Assembly (NCBI GenBank): GCA_019114985.1
Contig: DXEM01000006.1
Span: 1-64,000, forward strand
Reading direction: 5' to 3'
DNA: 64,000 bases
From: Candidatus Anaerostipes excrementavium
GTDB taxonomy: Bacteria; Bacillota; Clostridia; Lachnospirales; Lachnospiraceae
Shown here: one piece after another, positions 34,184 through 42,751 of the stretch
Layout: each line of letters opens with the position of its first letter
How positions within the stretch are numbered: position 1 is the first letter of the stretch
Notes under the pieces: model-generated
Told to the model about the DNA's origin: nothing
The model's database searches: none
The model's input: the letters and a program-made list of their open reading frames with translations, nothing else
Program-made: the position numbers and the translations under genes

Positions 34184-35926
34184 ATGACAAACAAGATTTT
34201 AGAGACGATCAACAGCCAGATTTTCGGCGTTTGGTTTTTAATAGGAGCAGCTTTAGTATTCTGGATGCAGGCAGGATTTGCCATGGTTGAGGCAGGATTC
34301 ACAAGAGCAAAAAATGCCGGCAATATCATCATGAAAAATCTGATGGATTTTTGTATCGGTACTTGTGTTTTTATTTTGATTGGATTCAGCCTGCTGTTAG
34401 GCGAAGATATCGTTGGATTAATCGGGAAACCGGGATTTGATATCTTTACTGCATATGCTGATTTTGATTGGTCTAACTTTGTATTCAATTTAGTATTTTG
34501 TGCCACAACGGCAACCATTGTATCAGGTGCGATGGCAGAGAGAACAAAATTCTTGTCTTATTGTATTTACTCAGCAGTGATATCCGCATTGATTTATCCA
34601 ATCGAAGCCCATTGGATCTGGGGCGGCGGATGGTTGTCTCAAATGGGATTTCATGATTTCGCAGGGTCTTGTGCCATTCATATGGTCGGCGGACTTTCCG
34701 CATTGATCGGTGCAAAACTTCTGGGAGCGAGAATTGGCAAGTTTACAAAAGACAAAGATGGAAATATTACAAAAGTCAACGCTTTTCCGGGACATAATAT
34801 TCCAATCGGAGCTTTGGGAGTGTTTATTCTTTGGCTGGGATGGTATGGATTTAACGGAGCGGCAGCGACAACGGTGGAACAGTTAGGATCCATTTTTGTA
34901 ACAACAACAATTTCACCGGCGGTAGCAACGGTAGTATGTATGATTTTAACATGGGTGAAATATGGAAAGCCGGATGTGTCAATGTCATTAAATGCATCTT
35001 TGGCAGGTTTGGTAGCGATTACAGCTCCATGTGATGTTACAAATGCTTTAGGAGCAATTATAATCGGAGCTGTTGCCGGAGTCTTAGTTGTCTTTGGTGT
35101 TTGGCTGTTGGATTATAAATTAAGAGTCGATGATCCGGTAGGAGCCGTGGCAGTTCATTTTATGAATGGTATTTGGGGAACCTTTGCAACCGGTTTATTT
35201 GCAACAACAAGCGCACCGGAAAGTGAATTAAGCGGTCTTTTCTTCGGAGGCGGATTTGATCTGCTGAAAATTCAGGTAATAGGAATTTTAGCAGTTTGTG
35301 CCTGGACGGCAGTAACAATCAGCATCACATTTTTGGCCATCAAAGCTACGATAGGTCTTAGAGTAACAGAAGAGGAAGAAATCATCGGTTTGGATGAACC
35401 GGAACATGGATTAACATCCGCATATTCAGGATTCAGCATGATGGATATTTCAAATACAATGATCATGGAAGAGAATGAGAATACCGATCTCGGACAGGAA
35501 AACTATGAAGCTGCTTCTGAAGTACAGAGGGCGGCAGCGGTACCGGTAGAAAAAGAACTCGGACCGATCACAGGAATCTACAAAGTAGTCATTATTGCGA
35601 AACTGACAAGATATGATAAACTTCGAAAGGCAATGAATGACGTAGGAGTCACGGGAATGACTGTAACACAGGTCATGGGATGCGGAATTCAGAAAGGTTC
35701 CGGAGATCGCTACAGAGGGGCAGAAGTCGATGCTACATTGCTTCCGAAGGTAAAAGTAGAAGTCGTTATTGGAAATATTTCAATCGATGCAGTCATCGAA
35801 GCGGCTAAGAAATCTTTATATACAGGTCATATCGGTGATGGCAAAATCTTTGTATATAACGTGGATAAAGTCATCAAGGTTCGTACAGGAGAGGAAGATT
35901 TTGCAGCCCTTGCAGATGTAGAATAG
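34184..35926 (+). CDS. Ammonium transporter fused to a PII signalling domain
   Basis: A 580-aa protein. Residues 1 to about 415 are an Amt channel with about 11 membrane helices (FWMQAGFAMVEAGF, AHWIWGGGW, HMVGGLSALIGA, HFMNGIWGTFATG). A polar linker of about 50 residues follows, then a PII domain from about 467 to 580. Its T-loop keeps the uridylylatable Tyr510 (GSGDRYRG) and the C-loop GDGKIFVYNV. PII proteins normally block Amt as separate trimers, so here the blocker is tethered. GGAGG is 8 bp before the ATG. A second Amt with separate PII follows. Confidence 0.95.
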   Translation: MTNKILETINSQIFGVWFLIGAALVFWMQAGFAMVEAGFTRAKNAGNIIMKNLMDFCIGTCVFILIGFSLLLGEDIVGLIGKPGFDIFTAYADFDWSNFVFNLVFCATTATIVSGAMAERTKFLSYCIYSAVISALIYPIEAHWIWGGGWLSQMGFHDFAGSCAIHMVGGLSALIGAKLLGARIGKFTKDKDGNITKVNAFPGHNIPIGALGVFILWLGWYGFNGAAATTVEQLGSIFVTTTISPAVATVVCMILTWVKYGKPDVSMSLNASLAGLVAITAPCDVTNALGAIIIGAVAGVLVVFGVWLLDYKLRVDDPVGAVAVHFMNGIWGTFATGLFATTSAPESELSGLFFGGGFDLLKIQVIGILAVCAWTAVTISITFLAIKATIGLRVTEEEEIIGLDEPEHGLTSAYSGFSMMDISNTMIMEENENTDLGQENYEAASEVQRAAAVPVEKELGPITGIYKVVIIAKLTRYDKLRKAMNDVGVTGMTVTQVMGCGIQKGSGDRYRGAEVDATLLPKVKVEVVIGNISIDAVIEAAKKSLYTGHIGDGKIFVYNVDKVIKVRTGEEDFAALADVE

Positions 35927-35971
35927 ATATAATTGTTCTAAAATAAATACAGCGAATTTTCAAAAAAATCC

Positions 35972-36000
35972 TTGCAATCTTAAAAATAGTCTGCTATTAT
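35972..36000 (+). promoter_or_regulatory. Promoter of second amt operon
   Basis: TTGCAA (35972-35977), 17-bp spacer, TATTAT (35995-36000). Confidence 0.7.
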
Positions 36001-36012
36001 AGGACTCGACGA

Positions 36013-36057
36013 AGAGGTCTAAAGCATATTAGAAGTGTGCTTTGGATCTCTTTTTTT
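36013..36057 (+). terminator. Leader terminator (attenuator) before second amt gene
   Basis: A 14-bp stem with two G-U pairs (36013-36026 with 36038-36051) ends in seven T residues. It starts about 6 nt after the predicted transcription start and 100 bp before the gene, so it must be overcome for expression. It could alternatively terminate the upstream gene. Confidence 0.7.
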
Positions 36058-36158
36058 ATTTCATTAGGAATTTTGTTTCGATGAAATAAAAACAATCTCT
36101 CGAGAGGCTGGCCGCGCCTAGCGGCGTCAAATGAAAAGAATGAATGGAGGAATTGATT

Positions 36159-37397
36159 ATGAACGCAGGAGATACTGGATTTATTTTACTCTGTGCATCA
36201 TTTGTATTTTTTATGACACCAGGACTCGCTTTCTTTTATGGGGGCCTTGTACGGAGAAAAAATGTTGGGAACACAATGATGCAATGTGTATTTATTATGG
36301 GAATATCTATTGTGATGTGGATATTATTCGGATATGCATTGGCTTTTGGAGGGAATCACGGCGGAATCATCGGCGGAGCGAAGTGGTTTTTCTTCCAAGG
36401 TGTAGGAATGGAGCCGGGACCATATGCAGATACGATTCCAAACCTGGCTTTTGCGGCATTTCAGATGATGTTTGCCATGATTACGCCGGCTTTAATCACC
36501 GGATCTGTTGTAGGAAGAATGAGATTTAAATCTCTTGTATTATTTATCATTTTATGGTCACTGATCGTATATTATCCGATGGCTCATATGGTATGGGGCG
36601 AAGGAGGCTTCTTGGCTGAAATCGGTTCTGTAGATTTCGCCGGAGGAAATGTCGTACATATCACATCAGGTGTCAGCGGATTGGTGTTGGCGATTCTTTT
36701 GGGCAAACGAAAAGGATATGACCAGGGAGCTTATCATGTACACAATACGCCGTTCGTATTCTTGGGAGCAGCGCTGCTTTGGTTCGGATGGTTTGGATTT
36801 AACGCAGGAAGCGCATTGGCTGCCAATGGACTTGCAGCACATGCATTCATGACAACCGCCATTTCCGCAGCAGCAGGTTTGGTTTCATGGATGCTGATCG
36901 AGACATTTACAGCAGGAAAGCCAACCTTAGTGGGGGCTTCCACCGGTTTGGTTATTGGATTGGTAGCAATCACCCCGGGAGCCGGTTTCGTACCGATCTG
37001 GGCATCTTTGATCATAGGACTTTTGGTAAGTCCGATTTGCTTCTTCGGAGTTAAATTAGTAAAAGGAAAACTTGGTATTGATGATGCGTTGGATGCATTT
37101 GGATGTCATGGAATCGGAGGAATCTGGGGAGGTATCGCAACCGGTTTATTTGGTCTTAACTCTATCAATGACGTGGCTCGTTGGGATGGTCTGGTATTTG
37201 GTGAAACAAAATTGTTTGTGGCTCAGATCATTGGAATTGTTGTATCCATTGCGGCAGCAGTCATAGGAACTCTGATCTGCGCATCTGTTGTGAAATTGTT
37301 TGGACCAATGCGCGTAACAGATAAAGAAGAACGAATTGGACTTGATATATCAGAACACAATGAAAATGCATATCCGTCCTTTAATGGTTTAGATTAG
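36159..37397 (+). CDS. amtB: Ammonium transporter
   Basis: A 412-aa Amt/Rh family channel of normal length with about 11 membrane helices. Signatures: FYGGLVRRKNVGNTMMQC, VHITSGVSGLVLA (pore His region) and FGCHGIGGIWGGIATGLFG. The C-terminal tail IGLDISEHNENAYPSF is the part that binds GlnK in other bacteria, matching the PII gene 22 bp downstream. ATG at 36159 has GGAGG upstream, in a leader nearly the same as that of the fusion gene. It is a divergent paralogue of the Amt half of 34184-35926. Confidence 0.95.
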   Translation: MNAGDTGFILLCASFVFFMTPGLAFFYGGLVRRKNVGNTMMQCVFIMGISIVMWILFGYALAFGGNHGGIIGGAKWFFFQGVGMEPGPYADTIPNLAFAAFQMMFAMITPALITGSVVGRMRFKSLVLFIILWSLIVYYPMAHMVWGEGGFLAEIGSVDFAGGNVVHITSGVSGLVLAILLGKRKGYDQGAYHVHNTPFVFLGAALLWFGWFGFNAGSALAANGLAAHAFMTTAISAAAGLVSWMLIETFTAGKPTLVGASTGLVIGLVAITPGAGFVPIWASLIIGLLVSPICFFGVKLVKGKLGIDDALDAFGCHGIGGIWGGIATGLFGLNSINDVARWDGLVFGETKLFVAQIIGIVVSIAAAVIGTLICASVVKLFGPMRVTDKEERIGLDISEHNENAYPSFNGLD

Positions 37398-37418
37398 AAA
37401 TAGCGGAGGGATTTTGAT

Positions 37419-37769
37419 ATGATAATGAAAGTAGAAGCCTTTGTAAGGGAAGAAAAATTTGAAGATGTAAAAGAAGCTTTGAATCGGATTGATGTTAACG
37501 GAATTACGGTTTCCCAGGTTATGGGATGCGGGGCGCAAAAAGGATCAACAGAGGTCGTCAGAGGAACGAAAGTAGACATGATGATGCGTCCGAAGATCAA
37601 GTTTGAAATTATTGTTTCTTCAGAAGAGTGGGCGAAGAAAACGATTGAGGCAATACAGGATGCTGCCTTTACCGGAGAAGTTGGAGATGGAAAGATCTTT
37701 AGTTATGAAGTAAAAGACGTCATCAAGATCAGAACCGGAGAGACTGGAATCGACGCTTTACAAGACTAA
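37419..37769 (+). CDS. PII nitrogen regulatory protein (GlnK-type)
   Basis: A 116-aa PII protein that senses ATP/ADP and 2-oxoglutarate and gates ammonium uptake. Conserved: MKVEAFVREEKFEDVKEAL, VMGCGAQKGS, PKIKFEIIV and GDGKIFSYEV. The T-loop reads STEVVRG, with Val47 in place of the uridylylated tyrosine, so regulation by uridylylation is not possible. Linked to amtB by a 22-bp gap with GGAGGG. It ends before a terminator. Confidence 0.94.
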   Translation: MIMKVEAFVREEKFEDVKEALNRIDVNGITVSQVMGCGAQKGSTEVVRGTKVDMMMRPKIKFEIIVSSEEWAKKTIEAIQDAAFTGEVGDGKIFSYEVKDVIKIRTGETGIDALQD

Positions 37770-37774
37770 CTTAT

Positions 37775-37837
37775 AAAAAGGAAGAGACCTGCAGAAGGGG
37801 CGGATGAAGCCTTGTTTGCAGGCTTTTCCTTTTTTTG
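37775..37837 (+). terminator. Terminator of amt-PII operon
   Basis: Two-part stem (AAAAAGGAA with TTCCTTTTT, CCTGCA with TGCAGG) and seven T residues. Confidence 0.8.
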
Positions 37838-37900
37838 ATGAGAAAAGTTTCTCTGTTTTATAAAATATCCGAAAAACTTCTATTAAAATATAGAATAACG

Positions 37901-37909
37901 TGTTATAAT
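37901..37909 (+). promoter_or_regulatory. Extended -10 promoter of GNAT gene
   Basis: TGTTATAAT, perfect extended -10; weak -35. Confidence 0.55.
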
Positions 37910-37981
37910 ACATCACGCGTTCCGGTGCAGGAAGCATCCGGGCGCATTGGAATAAAAAACCAGACAAAGAGGAAAGATAAT

Positions 37982-38410
37982 ATGGCTACGGTAACATTAA
38001 TATCAAACCACATGGGAGTAGATACATATTTGGAACTGAGGAAAGCCGTTGGATTCAAGCCTCTTTCCAGGACACAGGCCCGAAAAGCGCTGGATCACAG
38101 CTTATATATTGTCTGTGCGTATATCGATGCCCAGATTGTGGGTATGGGGCGCCTGGTTGGAGACGGCGCTGTGATCTGTTATATTCAGGATCTGATGATT
38201 CATCCGGATTTTCAAGGATATGGGATCGGAGGAGCCATCATAGAAGATCTGATTGCACAGACAGAAGGAATGTGCGAGGCAGGTACAGAAATCATGTTAG
38301 ACTTGATGTGCGCAGCAGGCCGGGAGCCGTTCTATCACAAGCATGGATTTCTTTCCAGACCGACGGACAGTCTTGGACCGGGCATGATACGGTATATCAG
38401 AAAGGAATAG
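37982..38410 (+). CDS. GNAT family N-acetyltransferase
   Basis: A 142-aa acetyltransferase. The acetyl-CoA loop is HPDFQGYGIGGAIIEDLI near residue 78-95, preceded by the beta strand AVICYIQDLMI. The C-terminal FYHKHGF is typical. The ATG at 37982 follows GAGGAAAG; upstream in-frame ATGs overlap the promoter and are rejected. Substrate unknown. It is 16 bp from a DUF4190 gene. Confidence 0.85.
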   Translation: MATVTLISNHMGVDTYLELRKAVGFKPLSRTQARKALDHSLYIVCAYIDAQIVGMGRLVGDGAVICYIQDLMIHPDFQGYGIGGAIIEDLIAQTEGMCEAGTEIMLDLMCAAGREPFYHKHGFLSRPTDSLGPGMIRYIRKE

Positions 38411-38426
38411 GAGGATAATCTGTTTC

Positions 38427-38858
38427 ATGGAAGAGAAACATTACGACCCATATACGGGATACGAGGTGGATGGAGATACACCGCAGAGAGAAGAAACTTC
38501 AAAGGACCAGGAACAGCAGGAGGGAAGTCACGGATTAACGGTGGCAGCCATGATCCTTGGCATCGTCTCTGTTGTATTGATGCTTACTTGCTGTTGTTCG
38601 CCATTTGCTATTTTTACAGGAATTGCAGCGATCGTTTTGTTCGCTGTGTCTCCGAAGCGAAATGGGAAAAAAGAGCCAAAGGCGGTTGCAGGATTGGTAT
38701 GCGGCATTGTTTCTATTATAGGAACTTTTCTTTTGATTGCGGTATTTGTTGTTAATATCGTATGGAGCGATGAGTTTCAGGATATTTTAGATGAGAATCT
38801 GCAGGATACTTATGAACAGCAATATGAACATCATGATGATTATGATGAAATTTTTTAG
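38427..38858 (+). CDS. DUF4190 membrane protein
   Basis: A 143-aa protein: polar N-terminus (1-34), two hydrophobic helices (about 36-72 and 86-112) characteristic of DUF4190, and an acidic, Tyr/Asp-rich tail. LTCCCSPFAIFTG is cysteine-rich at the first helix turn. Function unknown. AGGAGG lies about 12 bp upstream. Its end overlaps the start of a DUF2752 gene. Confidence 0.75.
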   Translation: MEEKHYDPYTGYEVDGDTPQREETSKDQEQQEGSHGLTVAAMILGIVSVVLMLTCCCSPFAIFTGIAAIVLFAVSPKRNGKKEPKAVAGLVCGIVSIIGTFLLIAVFVVNIVWSDEFQDILDENLQDTYEQQYEHHDDYDEIF

Positions 38859-39189
38859 TGTTTTTTGGAGAATGCCTTGTTTTTTTAAGGAAGTCACGCA
38901 TTTGTACTGCCCTGCCTGCGGAGGAACCAGAGCGGTAAAAGCGCTGCTGCGGCTGGATCTAAAAGCATCGCTTTTTTGTAATCCGATTGTGCTTTATGGG
39001 GTTCTTATATGCCTGTGGAGTGCGGTATGGTTTATGATCTGGAAGTTTTCGGGAAGAAAAGTACAGACTTTTCAGCCTGGATTATGGATGCTGTATGCAG
39101 GCATTGTATTATTTTTTGGATTCGATGTGATCCGAAATATTGGGGTATATCAATTTGGATATGATTATTTAGGAGATCTGCTTCTGTAA
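38842..39189 (+). CDS. DUF2752 membrane protein
   Basis: A protein of about 115 aa with the DUF2752 signature YCPACGGTRAVKALLRLDLKAS (usual form CPxCGxTR) followed by two or three membrane helices. The pairing of DUF4190 and DUF2752 genes is common in Clostridia; role unknown. There is no clear ribosome binding site, so translation probably relies on coupling with the upstream gene. The start could be any of several clustered ATGs (38836-38845). Confidence 0.75.
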   Translation: MMKFFSVFWRMPCFFKEVTHLYCPACGGTRAVKALLRLDLKASLFCNPIVLYGVLICLWSAVWFMIWKFSGRKVQTFQPGLWMLYAGIVLFFGFDVIRNIGVYQFGYDYLGDLLL

Positions 39190-39193
39190 AGAT

Positions 39194-39235
39194 GTCTCCG
39201 CCGGAACGATTACAAATCCGGCGGAGACGTTTTTT
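39194..39235 (+). terminator. Terminator after DUF2752 gene
   Basis: Perfect 12-bp GC-rich stem (39194-39205 with 39217-39228) followed by GTTTTTT. Confidence 0.93.
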
Positions 39236-39279
39236 ATTACGACAAAACTTCAATCCTATGAAATAAAACGCTTTGCGAG

Positions 39280-39314
39280 GGCGCAAAATGTCCGGTGGAC
39301 ATTTGCTCTGCGCC
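39280..39314. repeat. GC-rich imperfect palindrome in intergenic region
   Basis: AAATGTCC (39286-39293) and GGACATTT (39297-39304) are flanked by GGCGCA and TGCGCC, forming a nested hairpin in an otherwise AT-rich gap. It may be a dispersed genomic repeat; only one copy is seen here. Confidence 0.45.
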
Positions 39315-39398
39315 GACCGGAGTGGAACGAAGACGCAATGCAACGATGGGGAGAATCCTGCAAAATTTTGGGAAAAACAGAAAAATTGGCATAAAATA

Positions 39399-39427
39399 TT
39401 GACATTTACAACAAAAATACATAAAAT
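39399..39427 (+). promoter_or_regulatory. Promoter of kinase/dehydrogenase operon
   Basis: TTGACA (39399-39404), 17-bp spacer, TAAAAT (39422-39427). Confidence 0.8.
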
Positions 39428-39469
39428 AACAATATAAACCAAAAGAAAAGCAACACAAAGAGGTGCCGA

Positions 39470-40216
39470 ATGAAACAGTGGAAAACCTACCATTTTATTG
39501 TGAATGGATTTGAAATGGAAGCGGTCTATCATGTAAAAACGATTCAGGAAATCTTTCTTCCGATGCTCCGCAAACTAACAAAAATGCAAAAAGAAAAACA
39601 AAAGAGATTGGTGATTTTTGTGGCAGCGCCTCCGGCGGTGGGAAAAACAACGCTATGCCAATTTCTGGAATATCTGTCCAAAGAGCAGAAAGATATAACA
39701 GAGATCCAGGCAATCGGTCTGGATGGATTTCATTATCCGTCTGATTACATCAATTCTCATAACGCGATCGTTTGTGGAAAAACCGTTCCAATGAAAGAAG
39801 TAAAAGGCTGTCCAGAGACCTACGATACAGAGAAACTTGAGCAAAAACTGCAAAAGATCGGACAAGAGGATATTTTATGGCCGATTTATGATCGAAATAT
39901 TCATGATGTGGTGGAAGATGTGGTCAAAGTGGATCAGGATATCATTTTGTTGGAAGGCAATTGGCTGCTGTTGGAGGAAGAGCCGTGGACGTCTATTAGA
40001 AAATGGGCAGATGGAACGATTTTGATCCGCGCAGAAGAGGAAATGCTGAAAGAAAGGCTGATTGGCAGGAAGCAAAAAGGAGGACTATCCAGGAAAGCGG
40101 CAGAAGAATGGTATGAAAACAGCGATCGTGTGAATGTGCGAAGAGTGCTGAATGACTCTGTCAAGGGAGATCTTGTGCTGTGGGTAGAGGAAGATCAGGA
40201 TTATAGTATGAAATAG
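39470..40216 (+). CDS. P-loop nucleoside/sugar kinase-like protein
   Basis: A 248-aa kinase of the uridine kinase/phosphoribulokinase-like group. Walker A is APPAVGKT (53-60); IQAIGLDGFHYPSDYI resembles the acceptor-binding region of this group; LLEGNWLLLEEEPW is the Walker B-like strand; a basic lid (RLIGRKQKGGLS) follows. It is 14 bp upstream of a dehydrogenase gene, which suggests a shared sugar or polyol substrate. Exact substrate unknown. Confidence 0.75.
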   Translation: MKQWKTYHFIVNGFEMEAVYHVKTIQEIFLPMLRKLTKMQKEKQKRLVIFVAAPPAVGKTTLCQFLEYLSKEQKDITEIQAIGLDGFHYPSDYINSHNAIVCGKTVPMKEVKGCPETYDTEKLEQKLQKIGQEDILWPIYDRNIHDVVEDVVKVDQDIILLEGNWLLLEEEPWTSIRKWADGTILIRAEEEMLKERLIGRKQKGGLSRKAAEEWYENSDRVNVRRVLNDSVKGDLVLWVEEDQDYSMK

Positions 40217-40230
40217 GAGGGAATGAAAAA

Positions 40231-41520
40231 ATGAAATCAACAGCGGCAGTATTAGCAGGGAAGAACCAGGTATATGTAAAAGAAATAGACTTGCCAGAGA
40301 TCGGAGAGGAAGAACTCCTGGTCAAAGTCGTATCCAACAGCGTATGTCTCTCTACATATAAAGCGGCATTACGCGGAGGGGAACATAAAAGGGTGCCGGA
40401 TGATATTAGTCCGGAACATCCGACGATTACTGGACATGAATTTGGCGGATATATTGTACAGGTAGGGGAAAAATTAAAAGATAGGTTCCAGGAGGGGGAA
40501 AAATTCGTCCTCCAGCCTGCTATGGGGCTGCCAAGCGGCTATTCTGCAGGTTACAGCTATGAATATTATGGAGGAAATGCCACTTACTGCATCATTCCGA
40601 AAGTGTCCATTGATCTTGGCTGCGTTCTTCCATATAAAGGAGATTACTTTGCCAATGCTTCCTTGGCAGAACCAATGTCTTGTATTATCGGTGCATTTCA
40701 TGCTGTATATCATACGACGCCATATGTATATGAGCATCAGATGGGGTTAAAGGACGGCGGAAGCCTGGCTCTTCTTGGATGTGCAGGACCTATGGGACTG
40801 GGAGCGATTGATTATGCCATCCATGGACCTTATCATTCTAAGCGGATTGTAGTTACAGATATCAACGAGGAAAGGCTTCAAAGGGCCCAGTCTCTGCTTT
40901 CTCCGGAAGATGCTGCATCAGAAGGCGTGGAACTGATTTATGTGAATACAAGTGAAATGGAAAACGCAGCCGAAGAGCTGATAAAATTAAATGATGGAAA
41001 AGGATACGACGAGGCGTTCGTATTTGCTCCTGTCGAATCTCTGATTGAGCTGGGCGATGATATTCTCGGCAATGACGGATGTTTAAATTTCTTTGCCGGA
41101 CCGACGGACAACAATTTTAAAGCCAAGTACAATTTTTATAATGTACATTATGAAAGTACCCATATTTGCGGAACATCCGGAGGTGCGCCTGCGGATATGG
41201 CAGAATCCCTGGAATTATCCGCAGCAGGAAAGATCAATCCTTCTTATATGATCACTCATATTGGAGGAATCAATGCGGCGCCGGAAACAATCTTGAATCT
41301 TCCTAAGATTCCGGGAGGAAAGAAACTGATTTATCCGCATATCCAGCTGGAACTTACAGCGATTGAAGATTTTGAAAGGCTGGGAAAAGACAATAAGATG
41401 TTTGCAGAACTTGCAAAAATCTGTAAAGCAAATAACAATGTATGGTGCGAGGAAGCGGAAAAATATCTGCTGAATACTATGGCTTCCAGCTCTTGCAACG
41501 AAGAAGGGAATAGAGTATAA
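40231..41520 (+). CDS. Zinc-binding alcohol dehydrogenase (sorbose-1-phosphate reductase-like)
   Basis: A 429-aa MDR protein, longer than the 340-360 aa common in the family and near the size I recall for L-sorbose-1-phosphate reductase. The catalytic zinc Cys is in SVCLSTYKAAL, followed by TGHEFGGYIVQVG. The structural-zinc cysteine cluster of classical enzymes is missing, replaced by a GYSAGYSYEYYGG loop. The cofactor loop is LLGCAGPMGLGA. GGAGG lies upstream. Operon with the kinase before it and possibly the aldolase after it. Confidence 0.8.
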   Translation: MKSTAAVLAGKNQVYVKEIDLPEIGEEELLVKVVSNSVCLSTYKAALRGGEHKRVPDDISPEHPTITGHEFGGYIVQVGEKLKDRFQEGEKFVLQPAMGLPSGYSAGYSYEYYGGNATYCIIPKVSIDLGCVLPYKGDYFANASLAEPMSCIIGAFHAVYHTTPYVYEHQMGLKDGGSLALLGCAGPMGLGAIDYAIHGPYHSKRIVVTDINEERLQRAQSLLSPEDAASEGVELIYVNTSEMENAAEELIKLNDGKGYDEAFVFAPVESLIELGDDILGNDGCLNFFAGPTDNNFKAKYNFYNVHYESTHICGTSGGAPADMAESLELSAAGKINPSYMITHIGGINAAPETILNLPKIPGGKKLIYPHIQLELTAIEDFERLGKDNKMFAELAKICKANNNVWCEEAEKYLLNTMASSSCNEEGNRV

Positions 41521-41565
41521 TAAAGCTGATGTGAAAAAGTTAACGAATTATATGGAGGACAAACT

Positions 41566-42435
41566 ATGTTAGTATCAGCAAAAGAAATGTTAAACAAGGC
41601 GAAAGCCGGACATTACGCAGTTGGACAGTTCAACATCAACAACCTGGAGTGGACAAAAGCTATTTTATTAGCAGCAGAAGAGACAAGATCTCCAGTAATC
41701 TTAGGTGTATCCGAAGGTGCCGGAAAATATATGACAGGATACAAAACAGTTGTTGGAATGGTGAACGGAATGTTGGATGAGCTGAACATTTCCGTACCGG
41801 TTGCTCTTCACTTAGACCATGGTTCTTATGAAGGATGCTACAAATGTATCGAAGCAGGATTCTCTTCTGTTATGTTCGACGGATCTCATTATCCAATCGA
41901 AGAAAACGTTGAGAAGACAAAAGAACTGGTAGCTGTGACAAGAGGAAAAGGAATGTCCATCGAAGCAGAAGTAGGATCTATCGGTGGAGAAGAAGACGGA
42001 GTTGTCGGCAAAGGTGAATGTGCAGATCCGGAAGAATGCAAAGCAGTTGCAGATTTAGGAATTACAATGCTTGCAGCAGGAATCGGTAACATCCATGGAA
42101 AATATCCGGATAACTGGGAAGGATTAAGCTTCGAGACATTAGATGCAATCCAGCAGTTAACAGGAGATATGCCTCTGGTATTACACGGAGGAACAGGTAT
42201 TCCGGATGATATGATCAAAAAAGCAATCTCTCTCGGAGTAGCTAAGATCAACGTTAATACAGAATGCCAGATCGCGTTCGCTGAAGCTACACGTAAGTAT
42301 ATCGAGGAAGGAAAAGACCAGCAGGGCAAAGGATTTGATCCTCGTAAATTACTGGCTCCGGGAGCAGAAGCAATCAAAGACATGGTTATCACAAAGATCA
42401 AATTATTCGGATCTGACGGAAAAGCAGACGAATAA
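41566..42435 (+). CDS. fba: Class II fructose-1,6-bisphosphate aldolase
   Basis: A 289-aa zinc aldolase of glycolysis. Catalytic Asp84 and zinc ligand His85 are in LHLDHGS; other ligands are in GIGNIHGKY and LVLHGGTG. The codon choice is more biased (few rare codons) than in the aldolase at 6948, which fits a highly expressed housekeeping enzyme. TGGAGG lies 7 bp before the ATG. A strong terminator follows. The 45-bp gap to the dehydrogenase leaves open whether it is co-transcribed. Confidence 0.94.
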   Translation: MLVSAKEMLNKAKAGHYAVGQFNINNLEWTKAILLAAEETRSPVILGVSEGAGKYMTGYKTVVGMVNGMLDELNISVPVALHLDHGSYEGCYKCIEAGFSSVMFDGSHYPIEENVEKTKELVAVTRGKGMSIEAEVGSIGGEEDGVVGKGECADPEECKAVADLGITMLAAGIGNIHGKYPDNWEGLSFETLDAIQQLTGDMPLVLHGGTGIPDDMIKKAISLGVAKINVNTECQIAFAEATRKYIEEGKDQQGKGFDPRKLLAPGAEAIKDMVITKIKLFGSDGKADE

Positions 42436-42461
42436 GAAGCAATTATATTATAAGAATTCTG

Positions 42462-42504
42462 AACTGTCAGAAGTTGGGCAAGCCTGGCTTCTGGCAGTTT
42501 TTTT
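42462..42504 (+). terminator. Terminator of fba
   Basis: 12-bp stem with one G-U (42462-42473 with 42488-42499) and a seven-T run. Confidence 0.92.
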
Positions 42505-42522
42505 GATTATTAAATTTATAAG

Positions 42523-42551
42523 TTGACAAATAAGAGCAAATTGAATATAAT
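42523..42551 (+). promoter_or_regulatory. Strong promoter upstream of Rpn gene
   Basis: TTGACA (42523-42528), 17-bp spacer, TATAAT (42546-42551): full consensus. The leader to the Rpn gene would be about 195 nt; I see no stable structure in it. Confidence 0.88.
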
Positions 42552-42751
42552 AAATATATGGTAAAAATAGGAAATACTTATTGCTCTGTATCACATTGTT
42601 TGGGAAACGATACTTATCAAGAATTCTATTTTTCATATCTTATGCACTTAATGGCAGCTCTGCCGGAATTTCAAAATGATTACAGATAAGTACAGGATTA
42701 CCGAACACTTCCGGTGATTCTGTAGAAAAGAATCACAGAGGAGGTAGTTTT

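Noticed and set aside
42558..42689. 43-codon frame upstream of the Rpn gene
   Set aside because: Its ATG falls at the predicted transcription start of the 42523 promoter, leaving no room for a ribosome binding site; no family match.
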